A stretch of 64,000 bases of DNA from CAZCEC01 sp964497615 (lineage in GTDB: Bacteria > Chloroflexota > Anaerolineae > Anaerolineales > UBA6663), in contig CAZCEC010000029.1 of the NCBI GenBank assembly GCA_964497615.1, forward strand, positions 12,229-76,228, read 5' to 3'. Made by a program: the position numbers and the translations under genes. The notes below the pieces were generated by a model that searched no databases, had not been told where the DNA came from, and saw nothing but the letters and a program-made list of their open reading frames with translations. Within the stretch, counting starts at the first letter, position 1; each line of letters begins with the position of its first letter. Below, one piece after another: positions 48,635 to 57,607 of this stretch.

Positions 48635-50123
48635 TGACCACTCCGCTTCGGGGATTCAGGTTGAGCACCACGCTGCCCTCGGTCAGCTTGCCGGTGGCCC
48701 GGCCCCCCTCAAAAGCCCCCCACTCCATCAGCGCCGGCTGGGGATAGAGCACCTTCAGCCGCGCGCGCGCACTGAACATATCCTGCAAGGGGAGGCGCAG
48801 GGTGCGGGATTCTTCGGCGGTGTTGACCACCACCAGGATGGATTGGCCGCTGAAGCGGCGCACAAAGGCATAGGCGGTGGCATCGGCAAAGACCGACTGG
48901 TAGGTGCCGCGCCGCAGGGCCTGGTGCGACTGCCGGAGCGCAATCAGGGCCTGGTGGTAGGTCAGGACGTCGGTGCGCCAGGTCTGTGGCTGATCCCACG
49001 GGAAGGACCGGCGCGTGTCGTGGTCGGGCAGGCCGCCGGGCTGGCCGATCTCGTCGCCCGCGAAGAGGCAGGGCGCGCCGGGGAAGGTCATCAGCAGCAG
49101 GGTGGCCAGCCGCACACTGGCTTCGTCGCCGCCGCAGAGAGTGATGGCCCGGGCGGTGTCGTGGCTGTCCAGCAGATTCATCTGCGTGAGTTGGATTTCC
49201 CAGGGATAGAGGTTCGCCAGCCACTCCATACGGGCGGCATAGTCCTTGCCGGTGAGCGGGCGGTGGGGCGTGTAGGCCTTGCCCTCGGCCATGGCCGCCA
49301 CGACGCGTGGGCCGCCGCAAAACGCCAGCGTGGCCTCGGCGAAGGGGTAGTTCATCACGCCGTCAAACTGGTCGCCCTGGAGAAAGGCGGTGGCCTCGGT
49401 CCAGATTTCTCCCACGATGTAGGCCTGGGGCTGGATGGCCTTGACCCGGTGGCGGAACTCAGTCCAGAAACCGGGGGAGGTGATCTCCTGGGGCACATCC
49501 AGCCGCCAGCCATCCACGCCCAGCCGGAGCCAGTGCTCGGCGACGCGCATGATGTAGTCGCGCACGTGAGGGTTGTCAGTGTTGAACTTGGGCAGGGCGT
49601 GGATGTTCCACCACGCAGCGAAACTGGGCGGGCGGCTCTCGTCATAGGCGTTCACCGGAAATTCGTGGAAGGTGAACCAATCCACATAAGGCGAGGCCGG
49701 GCCGTTCTCCAGCACGTCGTTGAACTGAAAGAAGCCGCGCGAGGCGTGGTTGAAGACTCCGTCCAGCACGACCTTCAGGCCCCGGTCGTGGGCGGCATCC
49801 AGGAGCCGCAGCAGGGCGCCGTTGCCGCCGAGGAGAGGGTCCACCTGATAATACTCATGCGTGTGATAGCGATGGTTGCTGGCCGACTGGAAGACGGGGC
49901 AGAAGTACAACGCAGTCGCGCCCAGGGCCTGGATGTGATCGAGCCGCTCGACCACGCCCAGCAGGTCGCCGCCTTTGTAGCCGCGCGGCGTGGGCGGGCT
50001 GTCCCACGGTTCGAGGTTGCTGGGTTTCGTGGCGGCCAGCGCCGGGCTGTGCGCGAACCGGTCGGGGAAGATTTGATAGAAGACGGCGTCTTTCACCCAA
50101 TCCGGCGTATGGACCGAGACCAT
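48624..50123 (-). CDS. GH13 alpha-amylase/neopullulanase-type glycosidase
   Basis: 499 residues. GH13 conserved regions: DGVFNHASRGFF (region I), GWRLDVPQEI (nucleophile Asp), VGEIWTEATAF (acid/base Glu) and LLDSHDTARAI (transition-state Asp). Start AVFYQIFPDRFAHS is the neopullulanase/maltogenic amylase N-terminus of the catalytic barrel, without the usual N-terminal starch-binding domain or a signal peptide, so cytoplasmic. C-terminal beta domain ends NLNPRSGVVIGA. Acts on maltodextrin-type alpha-glucans. GGAGACGG upstream of ATG. Divergent from the phosphatase gene by 27 bases. Confidence 0.93.
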   Translation of the reverse strand: MVSVHTPDWVKDAVFYQIFPDRFAHSPALAATKPSNLEPWDSPPTPRGYKGGDLLGVVERLDHIQALGATALYFCPVFQSASNHRYHTHEYYQVDPLLGGNGALLRLLDAAHDRGLKVVLDGVFNHASRGFFQFNDVLENGPASPYVDWFTFHEFPVNAYDESRPPSFAAWWNIHALPKFNTDNPHVRDYIMRVAEHWLRLGVDGWRLDVPQEITSPGFWTEFRHRVKAIQPQAYIVGEIWTEATAFLQGDQFDGVMNYPFAEATLAFCGGPRVVAAMAEGKAYTPHRPLTGKDYAARMEWLANLYPWEIQLTQMNLLDSHDTARAITLCGGDEASVRLATLLLMTFPGAPCLFAGDEIGQPGGLPDHDTRRSFPWDQPQTWRTDVLTYHQALIALRQSHQALRRGTYQSVFADATAYAFVRRFSGQSILVVVNTAEESRTLRLPLQDMFSARARLKVLYPQPALMEWGAFEGGRATGKLTEGSVVLNLNPRSGVVIGA

Positions 50124-50135
50124 TCCGTCTCCTTT

Positions 50136-50144
50136 TGGTAAAAT
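50136..50144 (+). promoter_or_regulatory. Extended -10 (TGGTAAAAT) before the phosphatase gene
   Basis: TGN-TAAAAT ends 6 bases before ATG 50151 with only C residues and no Shine-Dalgarno between; predicts a leaderless mRNA. Confidence 0.55.
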
Positions 50145-50150
50145 GCCCCC

Positions 50151-50645
50151 ATGACTAAGCGCCTTTCATTCGTGTGCCTGGGCAACATCTGCCGCAGCCC
50201 GCTGGCCGAGGGCATCTTTCGCCGGCTGGTGGACGAGGCCGGGCTGAGCGCCTCGTTCGAGATCGAGTCCGCGGGGATTGGCCCGTGGCACGTCGGGGAA
50301 GCGCCCGACCCACGCTCGCAGCAGGTGGCCCGCGCTCACGGCCTCACCCTGGATAGTATCGCACAACAAATCAGCGCGCGCGACATGGCGCGGCTGGACC
50401 TGGTGCTGGCGCTGGACGCCGAAGTGGCCGAGCGCCTGCGGGCCATGGCCCGGACGCCAGCCGACCGCGCTAAGGTTAGATTATTGCGCGAATTCGATCC
50501 CGAGTCCAATCACGGCAGCCGCCGCGACCTGGATGTGCCCGACCCCTATTACGGCGGGGCGGATGGTTTCGAGGCGGCGTACCAGATGATCGACCGGTCG
50601 GCGCAGGGGCTGTTGGCCCACCTCCAGGGCAACTCTGAAAGTTAA
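50151..50645 (+). CDS. Low-molecular-weight protein-tyrosine phosphatase
   Basis: 164 residues. P-loop FVCLGNICRSPLAEGIF (CX5R with Cys nucleophile) near the N-terminus, and the general acid in VPDPYYGGADGFEAAYQM (DPYY). Dephosphorylates phosphotyrosine proteins, in bacteria often paired with a tyrosine kinase for exopolysaccharide control, or arginine phosphate. No kinase adjacent. Followed 31 bases later by the fructosamine-kinase-like gene. Confidence 0.93.
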   Translation: MTKRLSFVCLGNICRSPLAEGIFRRLVDEAGLSASFEIESAGIGPWHVGEAPDPRSQQVARAHGLTLDSIAQQISARDMARLDLVLALDAEVAERLRAMARTPADRAKVRLLREFDPESNHGSRRDLDVPDPYYGGADGFEAAYQMIDRSAQGLLAHLQGNSES

Positions 50646-50676
50646 CCGTTGGCGGAGGCCTTAAGGTCAGGCTGGC

Positions 50677-51552
50677 ATGCCGTCTGGTGCAGCGTCGCTC
50701 CCCGCCGCGGTTCGTGAGTACATCGCGGCCCAGGGCTGGGGCGAGGCGACCGGCAGCGTGCCCGCAGGCGGAGGGTGCATCAACAACGGGCAGGCGCTGA
50801 ACACGCGCCGCGGCCCGCGCCTGTTTCTCAAGACCAATGACGCGTGTCCGCCGGATATGTTTCCGCGCGAGGCCGAGGGGCTGGCGGCGCTGGCCGAGGC
50901 CCCAGGGGCGCCGCGGGTGCCGCGCACGCTGCTGGCCGGCCCGGACTTCCTCTTGCTGGAGTATTTGCCTTCCGCGCCGGCCGCGCCCGACAGCGCCGCC
51001 GCGTTTGGAGAGGCGATGGCGCGCCTGCACAATTGCACGGCGGCGCAATTTGGGTTCGACCACGACAACTATCTCGGCCTGACCCCACAGCCAAACCCAC
51101 GCCTTGCGGATGGGTGGGACTTCTATGCGGAGCACCGGCTGCTGCACCAGGGGCGGCTGGCGCGGCGGGCTGGGCGTCTGCCGGCTTCAAGCTTGAAACG
51201 CCTCGAGTACCTGGCGGCGCGCCTGCGCGACCTGGTGCCGGAGCAACCAGCCAGCCTGATTCACGGGGACCTGTGGAGCGGCAATCAGTTTGCGGGACCG
51301 GATGGGCACATCTGCCTGATTGATCCGGCCGCGCACTATGGCTGGGCAGAGGCGGACCTGGCGATGACGGCCCTCTTCGGCCGGCTGCCTGATACGTTCT
51401 TCGCCGCCTACCAGGCTGTGCGCCCGCTGGCGCCGGGGTGGCGGGAACGGTTTGACCTGTACAACCTGTATCACCTGCTCAATCACCTCAACTTGTTTGG
51501 CTCATCGTACCTGTCGTCCGTCGAGGCGACGCTCGACCAGTTCACAGGCTGA
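50677..51552 (+). CDS. Fructosamine kinase family protein
   Basis: 291 residues. FN3K/APH-fold: ATGSVPAGGGCINNGQALNT, PRLFLKTNDACPPDMF, FLLLEYLPSAP, FGFDHDNYLGLTPQPNP, LIHGDLWSGNQFAG (catalytic HGDLWxGN) and ICLIDPAAHYGWAEADLAM (metal Asp). Phosphorylates ketoamines, promoting protein deglycation. Motifs intact; usual length 280-300. GTTAACCGTTGG upstream gives no clear ribosome site. Confidence 0.92.
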   Translation: MPSGAASLPAAVREYIAAQGWGEATGSVPAGGGCINNGQALNTRRGPRLFLKTNDACPPDMFPREAEGLAALAEAPGAPRVPRTLLAGPDFLLLEYLPSAPAAPDSAAAFGEAMARLHNCTAAQFGFDHDNYLGLTPQPNPRLADGWDFYAEHRLLHQGRLARRAGRLPASSLKRLEYLAARLRDLVPEQPASLIHGDLWSGNQFAGPDGHICLIDPAAHYGWAEADLAMTALFGRLPDTFFAAYQAVRPLAPGWRERFDLYNLYHLLNHLNLFGSSYLSSVEATLDQFTG

Positions 51553-51879
51553 GCAGGTCTGGGGCGGGCGTATTTCAGCGAATTCAACCCGCCAGGGCCG
51601 GCGAATGGAATTCGCGCCTCAAGGCCTCCGGCCACCGCGTCCCTCTACAGGGACGCAGGACGCTTCACCAATTCGCCAGCAGATCAGCTTGGTGGCGGTT
51701 GTCCAGCCCATCCGCTCATGTCATTCCGAGCCTTTCAGCTCATGTCATTCCGATGCCGGAAGGACAGGTCAGACGATGTACGGAGATGCGACAATCGCTA
51801 GTCGTCGGTCGCAGGCAGTGGGTCAATGGTCTAGCTTGCTTCGTCGCCAGTCGTCCGTCGTCTGTCGTCCATCGGCGCG
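51553..51879. other. 327-base intergenic region with hairpin and short repeats
   Basis: No gene seen. Holds a perfect 8-base hairpin GCGTCCCT-CTAC-AGGGACGC (51637-51656), two copies of TCATGTCATTCCGA near 51717-51756, and a run of GTCGTC/CGTCGT words near 51799-51870 (AGTCGTCCGTCGTCTGTCGT). Convergent genes on both sides. Confidence 0.7.
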
Positions 51880-52800
51880 TTACTGCCGGGCCTGGGTCAT
51901 GTCGGGGCAGAGGAACTGTGACGTGCAGACGCGGCTGGCCTCGCCCATGGTGAGGACCCATAGGCGGGCCGGACCGTTGGGCAGGCGGCGCAGGCGGTCG
52001 CGCAGGAAAGAGTCCCAGGTGGGATGCACGTTGGCGAAGTGGAAGGCGGTCTGGTTCCAGTCCACGGGGCCGGCCAGGCTGAGGCCGTCGCGGTCGTGGA
52101 CGTAGGTATCGGCGCCGGGGATCATGGCGCTGACCAGGCCGGGCTGCTGTTCCACCAAGTCGCGGGCCAGGACCTCGTACTTCTCCGCCGCGGCGTTGGT
52201 GAAGCCGCGGCTCACCCAGGGCTCGCGCCAGGGCTGAAAGTAGGACAGCCAGTTGATGAGCGCCGCGCCGTGGCAGGTGGTGCCGGACCCGCCGCAGTAC
52301 CACAGGTAGCGGGCGGCGACGGCCTCGCGGACGTCGAAGCTGGTGTTGCCCTCGGTGAAGAAAACAACCGCCAGCACTTCGTAGATGTCGGCGCGGCCGT
52401 CGTCTGAGAACCACCAGGCGCCACCGTAGGCGCCCTGGGGGTCAACAAAGCGGCTGAGGGTGCTGTAGGCCTGGTACTTGGCGCCGGTGGGGTCGTCGCC
52501 GATGGCGGCGGTGGCGTCCGCGAGGGTGGCGCTGAGGCCCTCATTGCCAGGGAGGGGAACAGGCGTGGGGACTGGCGTGGCGATGACGACGGCGACGGTG
52601 TCGAGGGCGGCGGGCGCGGTGGGCTGGGCGGTTGGCGCTTCGATGGAGTAGCCGTAGCCGAATGAGGCGCGCGAGGTGGGCGCGACCTCGCCCACGACGT
52701 AGGGGGCGGCTGGGGCGCAGGCGGACAACGCGATGGCCGCGGTGAGGGCAGCGGCGAGGGCAGAGCGCCGGACGCGGTGGCGGCGGTTAGTCGGTCGCAT
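51880..52800 (-). CDS. Uncharacterised secreted lipoprotein
   Basis: 306 residues. Signal peptide with lipobox LSAC (ALAAALTAAIALSAC), a Thr/Pro linker (APTAQPTAPAALD, TPVPTPVPLPG) and a globular domain with YGGAWWFSDDGRADIYEVLA, LWYCGGSGTTCHGAALINWL (two Cys), QPWREPWVSRGFTNAAAEKY and AFHFANVHPTWDSFLRDRL. No family recognised; the conserved Trp/Cys/His pattern suggests an extracellular hydrolase-like or binding domain. Common-looking Chloroflexota architecture. Confidence 0.65.
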   Translation of the reverse strand: MRPTNRRHRVRRSALAAALTAAIALSACAPAAPYVVGEVAPTSRASFGYGYSIEAPTAQPTAPAALDTVAVVIATPVPTPVPLPGNEGLSATLADATAAIGDDPTGAKYQAYSTLSRFVDPQGAYGGAWWFSDDGRADIYEVLAVVFFTEGNTSFDVREAVAARYLWYCGGSGTTCHGAALINWLSYFQPWREPWVSRGFTNAAAEKYEVLARDLVEQQPGLVSAMIPGADTYVHDRDGLSLAGPVDWNQTAFHFANVHPTWDSFLRDRLRRLPNGPARLWVLTMGEASRVCTSQFLCPDMTQARQ

Positions 52801-52847
52801 GCATTCGGTCCGGGGTGGATGAGTCGTCAGGCTTGAGCATCAGGCAG

Positions 52848-53055
52848 AAGCCAGATTCCTCGGCAAAGGGCGCCTCGGAATGACAGTTTGGCGGAAGGCA
52901 AGAAGCCAGATTCCTCGGCGAAGTGCGCCTCGGAATGACAGTTTTGGCGGAAGGCAAGAAGCCAGATTCCTCGGCAAAGGGCGCCTCGGAATGTCGGTTA
53001 TGGCGGCAGGAAGGAAACAAGATTCCATGGCAAAGGAGGCTTCGGAAAGACAGGA
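52848..53055. repeat. Array of about four intergenic repeat units (about 58 bases each)
   Basis: Units begin GCCAGATTCCTCGGC and contain GCGCCTCGGAATGACAGTTT then GCGGAAGGCAAGAA; the last unit is degraded. Same family as the 57.6-kb array, and the type that is often mistranslated as short repeated proteins. Confidence 0.8.
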
Positions 53056-53066
53056 TCGGCGGGCGG

Positions 53067-54113
53067 CTACGGCTCGTGGGCGGCCTCGAACATTGCCAGC
53101 ACATTCTCCACAGGGGTGAGGCCCTGGAGGTTGTGGCAGGGCGCGACGATGTAGCCGGTGCCGTCGGACGCCAGGGTCCGCTTGAGGCGGCGCACCTCGG
53201 CGCGCACGTCGTCGGGGGTGCCGAAGGGCAGGGTGTGCTGATTGTCAACGCCGCCGTGAAAGCAGAGCTTGTCGCCATAGTCACGCTTGAGGGCCGCCAG
53301 GTCCCAATCGCCGCTGCGCCACTGGATGGGATTGAGAACCTGGATGCCCATCTCGACCAGGCGGGGCAGCAAGGCCCGCAAGTCGCCGTCGTCGTGGTGA
53401 AAGACCAGGATGCCGTGCGCGTGGGCCAGGTCCATCGCGCGCTGCATGGCGCCGCGGTAGAAGGTGTCGAAGGTGGCCGGGCTGATGAGCAGGCCGCGCT
53501 GGCTGCCAAAGTCATCAGTGACCTGGGTGAAGTCTATCCGGCCAGGGGCCGCCTCGAAGCAGCGCCGGTGATACTCGGTGTAGAACTCCGAGACGTGCTG
53601 GACGAAGCAGCGGGTGAACTCCGGGCGAAGGAGCGCGTCCATGAGGGACAGCTCCAGCCCGCGCGTGAGGTTGTGCATGAAGAAGGGCGCGGTGTAGCCG
53701 CAGCCCACCGCGCGCCCGCCGGCCTGGGCCGCCAGCGAGGGCAACTGGCTGTAGTCGTACCAATCGGCCTGGGGCCAGCGGTAGGCCTCCAGGTCGGCGA
53801 TGGTCTCGGCCTGGGCCAGGGGCCAATAGACCTGTTCCTCATACGTGCCGCCCTGGACCGCCTGGGTGCGGTGGCCCATGCCCCATTCATTTTCCCAGTA
53901 GTTGTCGCGACGCACGAGGGGCGGGCCGATGTAGGGCGGCGCGATCTCGATGATGCCGTCAATGTCGAGGGCGTCGTAGACCTCCAGGTTGGTGGAGGCG
54001 CCGGTGTGCGCGCGCAGGTTCTGCCATGCCTCAGGCGTGGCCCAGATGTCGGTGGGCTGGCGGTCCACCGGTTGGTGATGGGCGGCCGCCAGAATGCGTT
54101 CGCGATGATTCAT
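53067..54113 (-). CDS. Uroporphyrinogen decarboxylase family protein (MtaA/CmuA-like fold)
   Basis: 348 residues. URO-D TIM barrel: MNHRERILAAAHHQPVDRQP, ERNYWENEWGMG-like region (NYWENEWGMGHRTQ), LTRGLELSLMDALLRPEFTR, IDFTQVTDDFGSQRGLLISP and HHDDGDLRALLPRLVEMGIQ. Candidate zinc ligands in LCFHGGVDNQHTL and IVAPCHNLQG (His and Cys). Members include haem-pathway decarboxylases and Zn-dependent methyl-cobalamin:thiol methyltransferases. The full haem-type motif is absent, so a methyltransferase or related role is more likely, given the corrinoid genes in the window. Confidence 0.8.
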   Translation of the reverse strand: MNHRERILAAAHHQPVDRQPTDIWATPEAWQNLRAHTGASTNLEVYDALDIDGIIEIAPPYIGPPLVRRDNYWENEWGMGHRTQAVQGGTYEEQVYWPLAQAETIADLEAYRWPQADWYDYSQLPSLAAQAGGRAVGCGYTAPFFMHNLTRGLELSLMDALLRPEFTRCFVQHVSEFYTEYHRRCFEAAPGRIDFTQVTDDFGSQRGLLISPATFDTFYRGAMQRAMDLAHAHGILVFHHDDGDLRALLPRLVEMGIQVLNPIQWRSGDWDLAALKRDYGDKLCFHGGVDNQHTLPFGTPDDVRAEVRRLKRTLASDGTGYIVAPCHNLQGLTPVENVLAMFEAAHEP

Positions 54114-54125
54114 GATTCACTCGGC

Positions 54126-54388
54126 GCCCGCTGGATGCAGGCTGATGATTGTCTCGACTGCTCAACATGCCCGGCGCCGCCCGGAGCTGAAGGCTCCGGG
54201 CTATTAGCGACGCCCGTTGAAACGGGCTGCCGGAGGGCGGCTGCGCGGCGAGTTAGCCGCCGGGCTGGCAACCGTGCCCGTTGGATGCAGGCTGATGATT
54301 GTCTCGACTGTGCAACATGCCCGGCGCCGCCCGGAGCTGAAGGCTCCGGGCTATTAGCGACGCCCGTTGAAACGGGCTGCCGGAGGGC
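54126..54388. repeat. Two direct copies of a 113-base hairpin-rich element
   Basis: Copies at 54126-54238 and 54276-54388, 150 bases apart, nearly identical (GGATGCAGGCTGATGATTGT near the start). Each has GGAGCTGAAGGCTCC and CCCGTTGAAACGGG hairpins. A 37-base spacer separates them. REP/MITE-like, non-coding. Confidence 0.88.
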
Positions 54389-54465
54389 AGTGCGAATACA
54401 AGCGCTACGGTAAGCTGCAAGGCGAGATCGCATAGCCGGGCCTCGGAACTGTCGGAGCAAACATT

Positions 54466-57417
54466 CTACCGCCCCAGCGCACGCCAGACTTTCTCCGGGG
54501 TGAGGGGCAGGTCGCGGAGGCGGATGCCGACGGCGTCGAAGACGGCGTTGCCAACGGCGGGGGCGACGCCGTCCATCGGGATCTCGGCCACGGCCTTGGC
54601 CCCAAAGGGACCGCTGGGCTCGTAGGTGGGCACCAGGATGGCTTGCAGGGCCGGCATCTCGTCCGCGGCGAAGAGGCGGTAGTCGCCCAGGCGGCGGGTG
54701 AGGAGGCGGCCGGCCTCGTCATACACCATCTCCTCCGAGACCGTGTAGCCCAGGGCCTGGGCCATGCCGCCTTCGATCTGCCCCTCGCTGGCTTGCGGAT
54801 TGATGGCCGTGCCGCAGTCCACCGCCATGACGAGCTTGAGCACCGTGACCTGGCCGGTTTCGGTATCCACTTCGACCTCCGCGAACTGGGCAGCGAAGGG
54901 CGGCGGCGAGTGGTAGGACATGTGCGAGGCCGTCGCCATGATCTGTTCTTGATCGAGGGTGTGCAGACTGTGCAGGGCCACCGCCTCCAGGCTGAGGCTG
55001 CGGCCATCGGGCAGCCACACGGCGCGGTTGCGGAGATACATCCCCTCGGTGGGCGTTTCGCCGCCGAGCATGAGGGCCGCGCGCTCAAAGATGCGCTCGC
55101 GCACCTTCTCGGCCGCCTTCATCACCGCGCCGCCGGAGATGAAAGTGGTGGAGGAGGCGTAGGCGCCGGTGTCGAAGGGCGTCAGGTCGGTGTCGGACGA
55201 GTACGGGAGGATGTCTTCCAGGGGACAGCCGAGAGTCTCGGCCGCAATCTGCGCCAGGGCGGTATCGGAGCCGGTGCCGATGTCAGTTGCGCCGACGAGC
55301 AGGTTGAAGCTGCCGTCGTCGTTCATCTTGAGGCTGGCCCCGCCCATATCGAGGCCGGCGATGGCCGTGCCCTGCATGCAGACGGCCATGCCGAGGCCGC
55401 GCCGGATGTGGGGCCGCGCCGGGTCCGTGCGCCAGGCGGGGTCGGCGCGGCGGTCCCAGCCGATGGCGGCACTGCCCTGGGCCACGCAGTCCGGGATGCC
55501 GCAGCTTTGGATGATCTGCTCGAAGCCTTCGCGGCCCTCGCCCAGCGCTTTCGCCAGGGCCAGCGAGTCGCCCTCGCGGACGGCGTTTTGAAGGCGGAAG
55601 GCGACGGGGTCGAGGCCCATCTCGGACGCAATCTCGTCCATGAGGCTTTCCAGCGCCCAGTGCGCTTGCGGCGCGCCGTAGCCGCGGAACGCGCCCGGCA
55701 CGGGCTTATTGGTGTAGACGATGTCGGCGTGGAGGTGCATGTGCGGGCAACGGTAGGTGGATAGACCGCGCAGGCCGGAGACGGAGCACACGGTCAGTCC
55801 GTGGGTTCCATAGGCGCCGCAGTCTTCCAGGATGCGCATTTCGAGAGCGTTGAGGGTGCCGTCGTTCATCACACCGGCGCGGTAGGTGACGCGCTGGGGG
55901 TGGCGCGAGCGGGCGCTGGTGAACTCCAATTCGCGGGTGTACTCGAAGCGGACCGGCCGGCCGGTCGCCAGGGTGAGATGGGCGCAGAGGTCCTCGATCA
56001 GCATTTCCTGCTTGCCGCCGAAGCCGCCGCCGACACGGGGCTTGAGCACGCGGATGCGCTTGACGGGCAGGCCGAGGAGGGGGGCCAGCATGCGGCGGAC
56101 GTGGAACGGCACCTGGGTGGAGGTGCGGACCACGAGGCGATCATCCTCGTCCCAATAGGTGATGACGATGTGGGGCTCGATGGAGGCTTGCTGCACCTGG
56201 TGCGAGTAGTAGGTGCGCTCGAACTGGCGGTCGCTCTCGGCCAGCCCGCGCTCGAACTCGCCGACGCGGGCGTGGACCTGCGCCACGAGGTTGCGGCTGG
56301 CGTCGAGGATCTTCACCGCATCCGGCTCATCGTGGATGAGGGGCGCACCGGGGGCAATAGCGTCTTCCGGTTGGAAGACGGCGGGGAGCAATTCGTACTC
56401 CACGTCAATCAGGGCCAGGGCCTCGCGCGCGATCTCGGGCGTCTCGGCGGCGACGACAGCGACGCGGTCGCCCACATAGCGCACCTTGTTGTCGAGAGAC
56501 ACTTGATCGTAGGGCGGCGGGTTGGGGAAGGACTGGCCGCCAGAGGCGTAGATCACACGGGGCACGTCGTGGTGGGTGAGGACGGCGTGGACGCCGGGGA
56601 GGGCACGGGCGCGGGTGGCGTCTATGCGGGTGAGGCGGGCGTGGGCGTGGGGGCTGGTGAGCAGGGCGGCGTAGAGCATCCCCGGCAGGTCGGTGTCGTC
56701 GGTGAACACAGGCCGGCCCTTGGCGAGCTTGACCGCGTCCACCTTTGGCTCGGGGTGGCCGACCACATCGGTCTGCGGCTGGGGGGAGGTGAGGGTGACG
56801 GGGAAGGCCACGACGGGCTGGGTGAGGGTACCCGGCCCCCTGCCCCCCGGCATGGCGGGTTCATCTCCCAGCGGAAGGTCGTCACCGCCGCGGCCACGGC
56901 CGTGGCCGAAGACGGACTCGAAGGGGATGCCGGCACCTTCGACCGGCGGCACGGCCTCGCCGCGCGCAAGGGCCGCCGCGCGCAGGACTGCCTCGACGGG
57001 CTTCTTGTAGCCGGTGCAGCGGCAGAGAACGCCGCTGAGGGCGTCGCGGGCGTCGGCGTCGGTGGGGCGCGGGTTGGCGGCGAGGAGGGCGCGGGCCGCG
57101 AGGATCATGGCCGGGGTGCAGTAGCCGCACTGGATCGCGCCGGCATCTATGAATGCCTGCTGGCTGGGGTCAACGGTTTGCCCGAGGCCGAGGCTTTCGA
57201 GCGTGACGATGTGCCTGCCGGCGGCCTGACCGGCGAGGGTAGTGCAGGTGGTGGTGAGGACGCCATCCACGAGGACGGCGCAGGCCCCGCACTCGCCCGT
57301 CTCGCAGCCGTGCTTGACGGACCAACAGCCGAGGGCGCGGAGGGCCTTGAGGAGGCTGTCGCGCGGCTCGGGGTCGAGCGTTACTTGATTACCATTGAGC
57401 GTGAACGTCACCTGCAT
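54466..57417 (-). CDS. Xanthine dehydrogenase-family molybdenum hydroxylase, FeS + Mo subunits fused
   Basis: 983 residues from ATG 57417 (GGAAGGG upstream; longer in-frame reading is in repeat DNA). N-terminal 2Fe-2S domain: C38, C43, C46 and C58 (KHGCETGECGACAVLVDG), then second cluster QCGYCTPAMIL and VLCRCTGY. After a linker of about 90 residues the Mo-binding domain: VKLAKGRPVFTDDTDLPGML, GVHAVLTHHDVPR, VGGGFGGKQEMLIED, YTNKPVPGAFRGYGAPQAHW, and the C-terminal GPFGAKAVAEIPMDGVAP with active-site Glu. Hydroxylates a purine, aldehyde or N-heterocycle using water. The fusion of FeS and Mo subunits is less usual than separate genes. The FAD subunit lies upstream, separated by repeat DNA. Confidence 0.92.
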   Translation of the reverse strand: MQVTFTLNGNQVTLDPEPRDSLLKALRALGCWSVKHGCETGECGACAVLVDGVLTTTCTTLAGQAAGRHIVTLESLGLGQTVDPSQQAFIDAGAIQCGYCTPAMILAARALLAANPRPTDADARDALSGVLCRCTGYKKPVEAVLRAAALARGEAVPPVEGAGIPFESVFGHGRGRGGDDLPLGDEPAMPGGRGPGTLTQPVVAFPVTLTSPQPQTDVVGHPEPKVDAVKLAKGRPVFTDDTDLPGMLYAALLTSPHAHARLTRIDATRARALPGVHAVLTHHDVPRVIYASGGQSFPNPPPYDQVSLDNKVRYVGDRVAVVAAETPEIAREALALIDVEYELLPAVFQPEDAIAPGAPLIHDEPDAVKILDASRNLVAQVHARVGEFERGLAESDRQFERTYYSHQVQQASIEPHIVITYWDEDDRLVVRTSTQVPFHVRRMLAPLLGLPVKRIRVLKPRVGGGFGGKQEMLIEDLCAHLTLATGRPVRFEYTRELEFTSARSRHPQRVTYRAGVMNDGTLNALEMRILEDCGAYGTHGLTVCSVSGLRGLSTYRCPHMHLHADIVYTNKPVPGAFRGYGAPQAHWALESLMDEIASEMGLDPVAFRLQNAVREGDSLALAKALGEGREGFEQIIQSCGIPDCVAQGSAAIGWDRRADPAWRTDPARPHIRRGLGMAVCMQGTAIAGLDMGGASLKMNDDGSFNLLVGATDIGTGSDTALAQIAAETLGCPLEDILPYSSDTDLTPFDTGAYASSTTFISGGAVMKAAEKVRERIFERAALMLGGETPTEGMYLRNRAVWLPDGRSLSLEAVALHSLHTLDQEQIMATASHMSYHSPPPFAAQFAEVEVDTETGQVTVLKLVMAVDCGTAINPQASEGQIEGGMAQALGYTVSEEMVYDEAGRLLTRRLGDYRLFAADEMPALQAILVPTYEPSGPFGAKAVAEIPMDGVAPAVGNAVFDAVGIRLRDLPLTPEKVWRALGR

Positions 57418-57500
57418 AGGTACAACCCTTCCGTTGATGCTTGGCTCATACGACTGGTACCCGGCAGTTGGGCCGACTGCTTGACGAGTTACGCCGACCT

Positions 57501-57587
57501 GGTCCAGCCGGGTTCGGCGGCAAAGGCGGCCGCCGTCGCGGGGCACAACCCCCATTCGGGGGCGCTGCGCAGAGCACCCGCGCTACG
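57501..57587. repeat. Dispersed intergenic repeat, copy 2
   Basis: Homologue of 37091-37199: GGTCCAGCCGGGTTCGGCGG, CCCCATTCGGGGG hairpin and GCACCCGCGCTACG, missing about 20 internal bases. Directly adjoins the tandem array. Confidence 0.8.
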
Positions 57588-57607
57588 AAGGGGAAAGTGT
57601 GTGGAAG

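Noticed and set aside
52848..53055. Small repeated proteins (VIPRRPLPRNLAS-like peptides)
   Set aside because: These are translations of intergenic repeats, identical in several frames and lacking ribosome sites.
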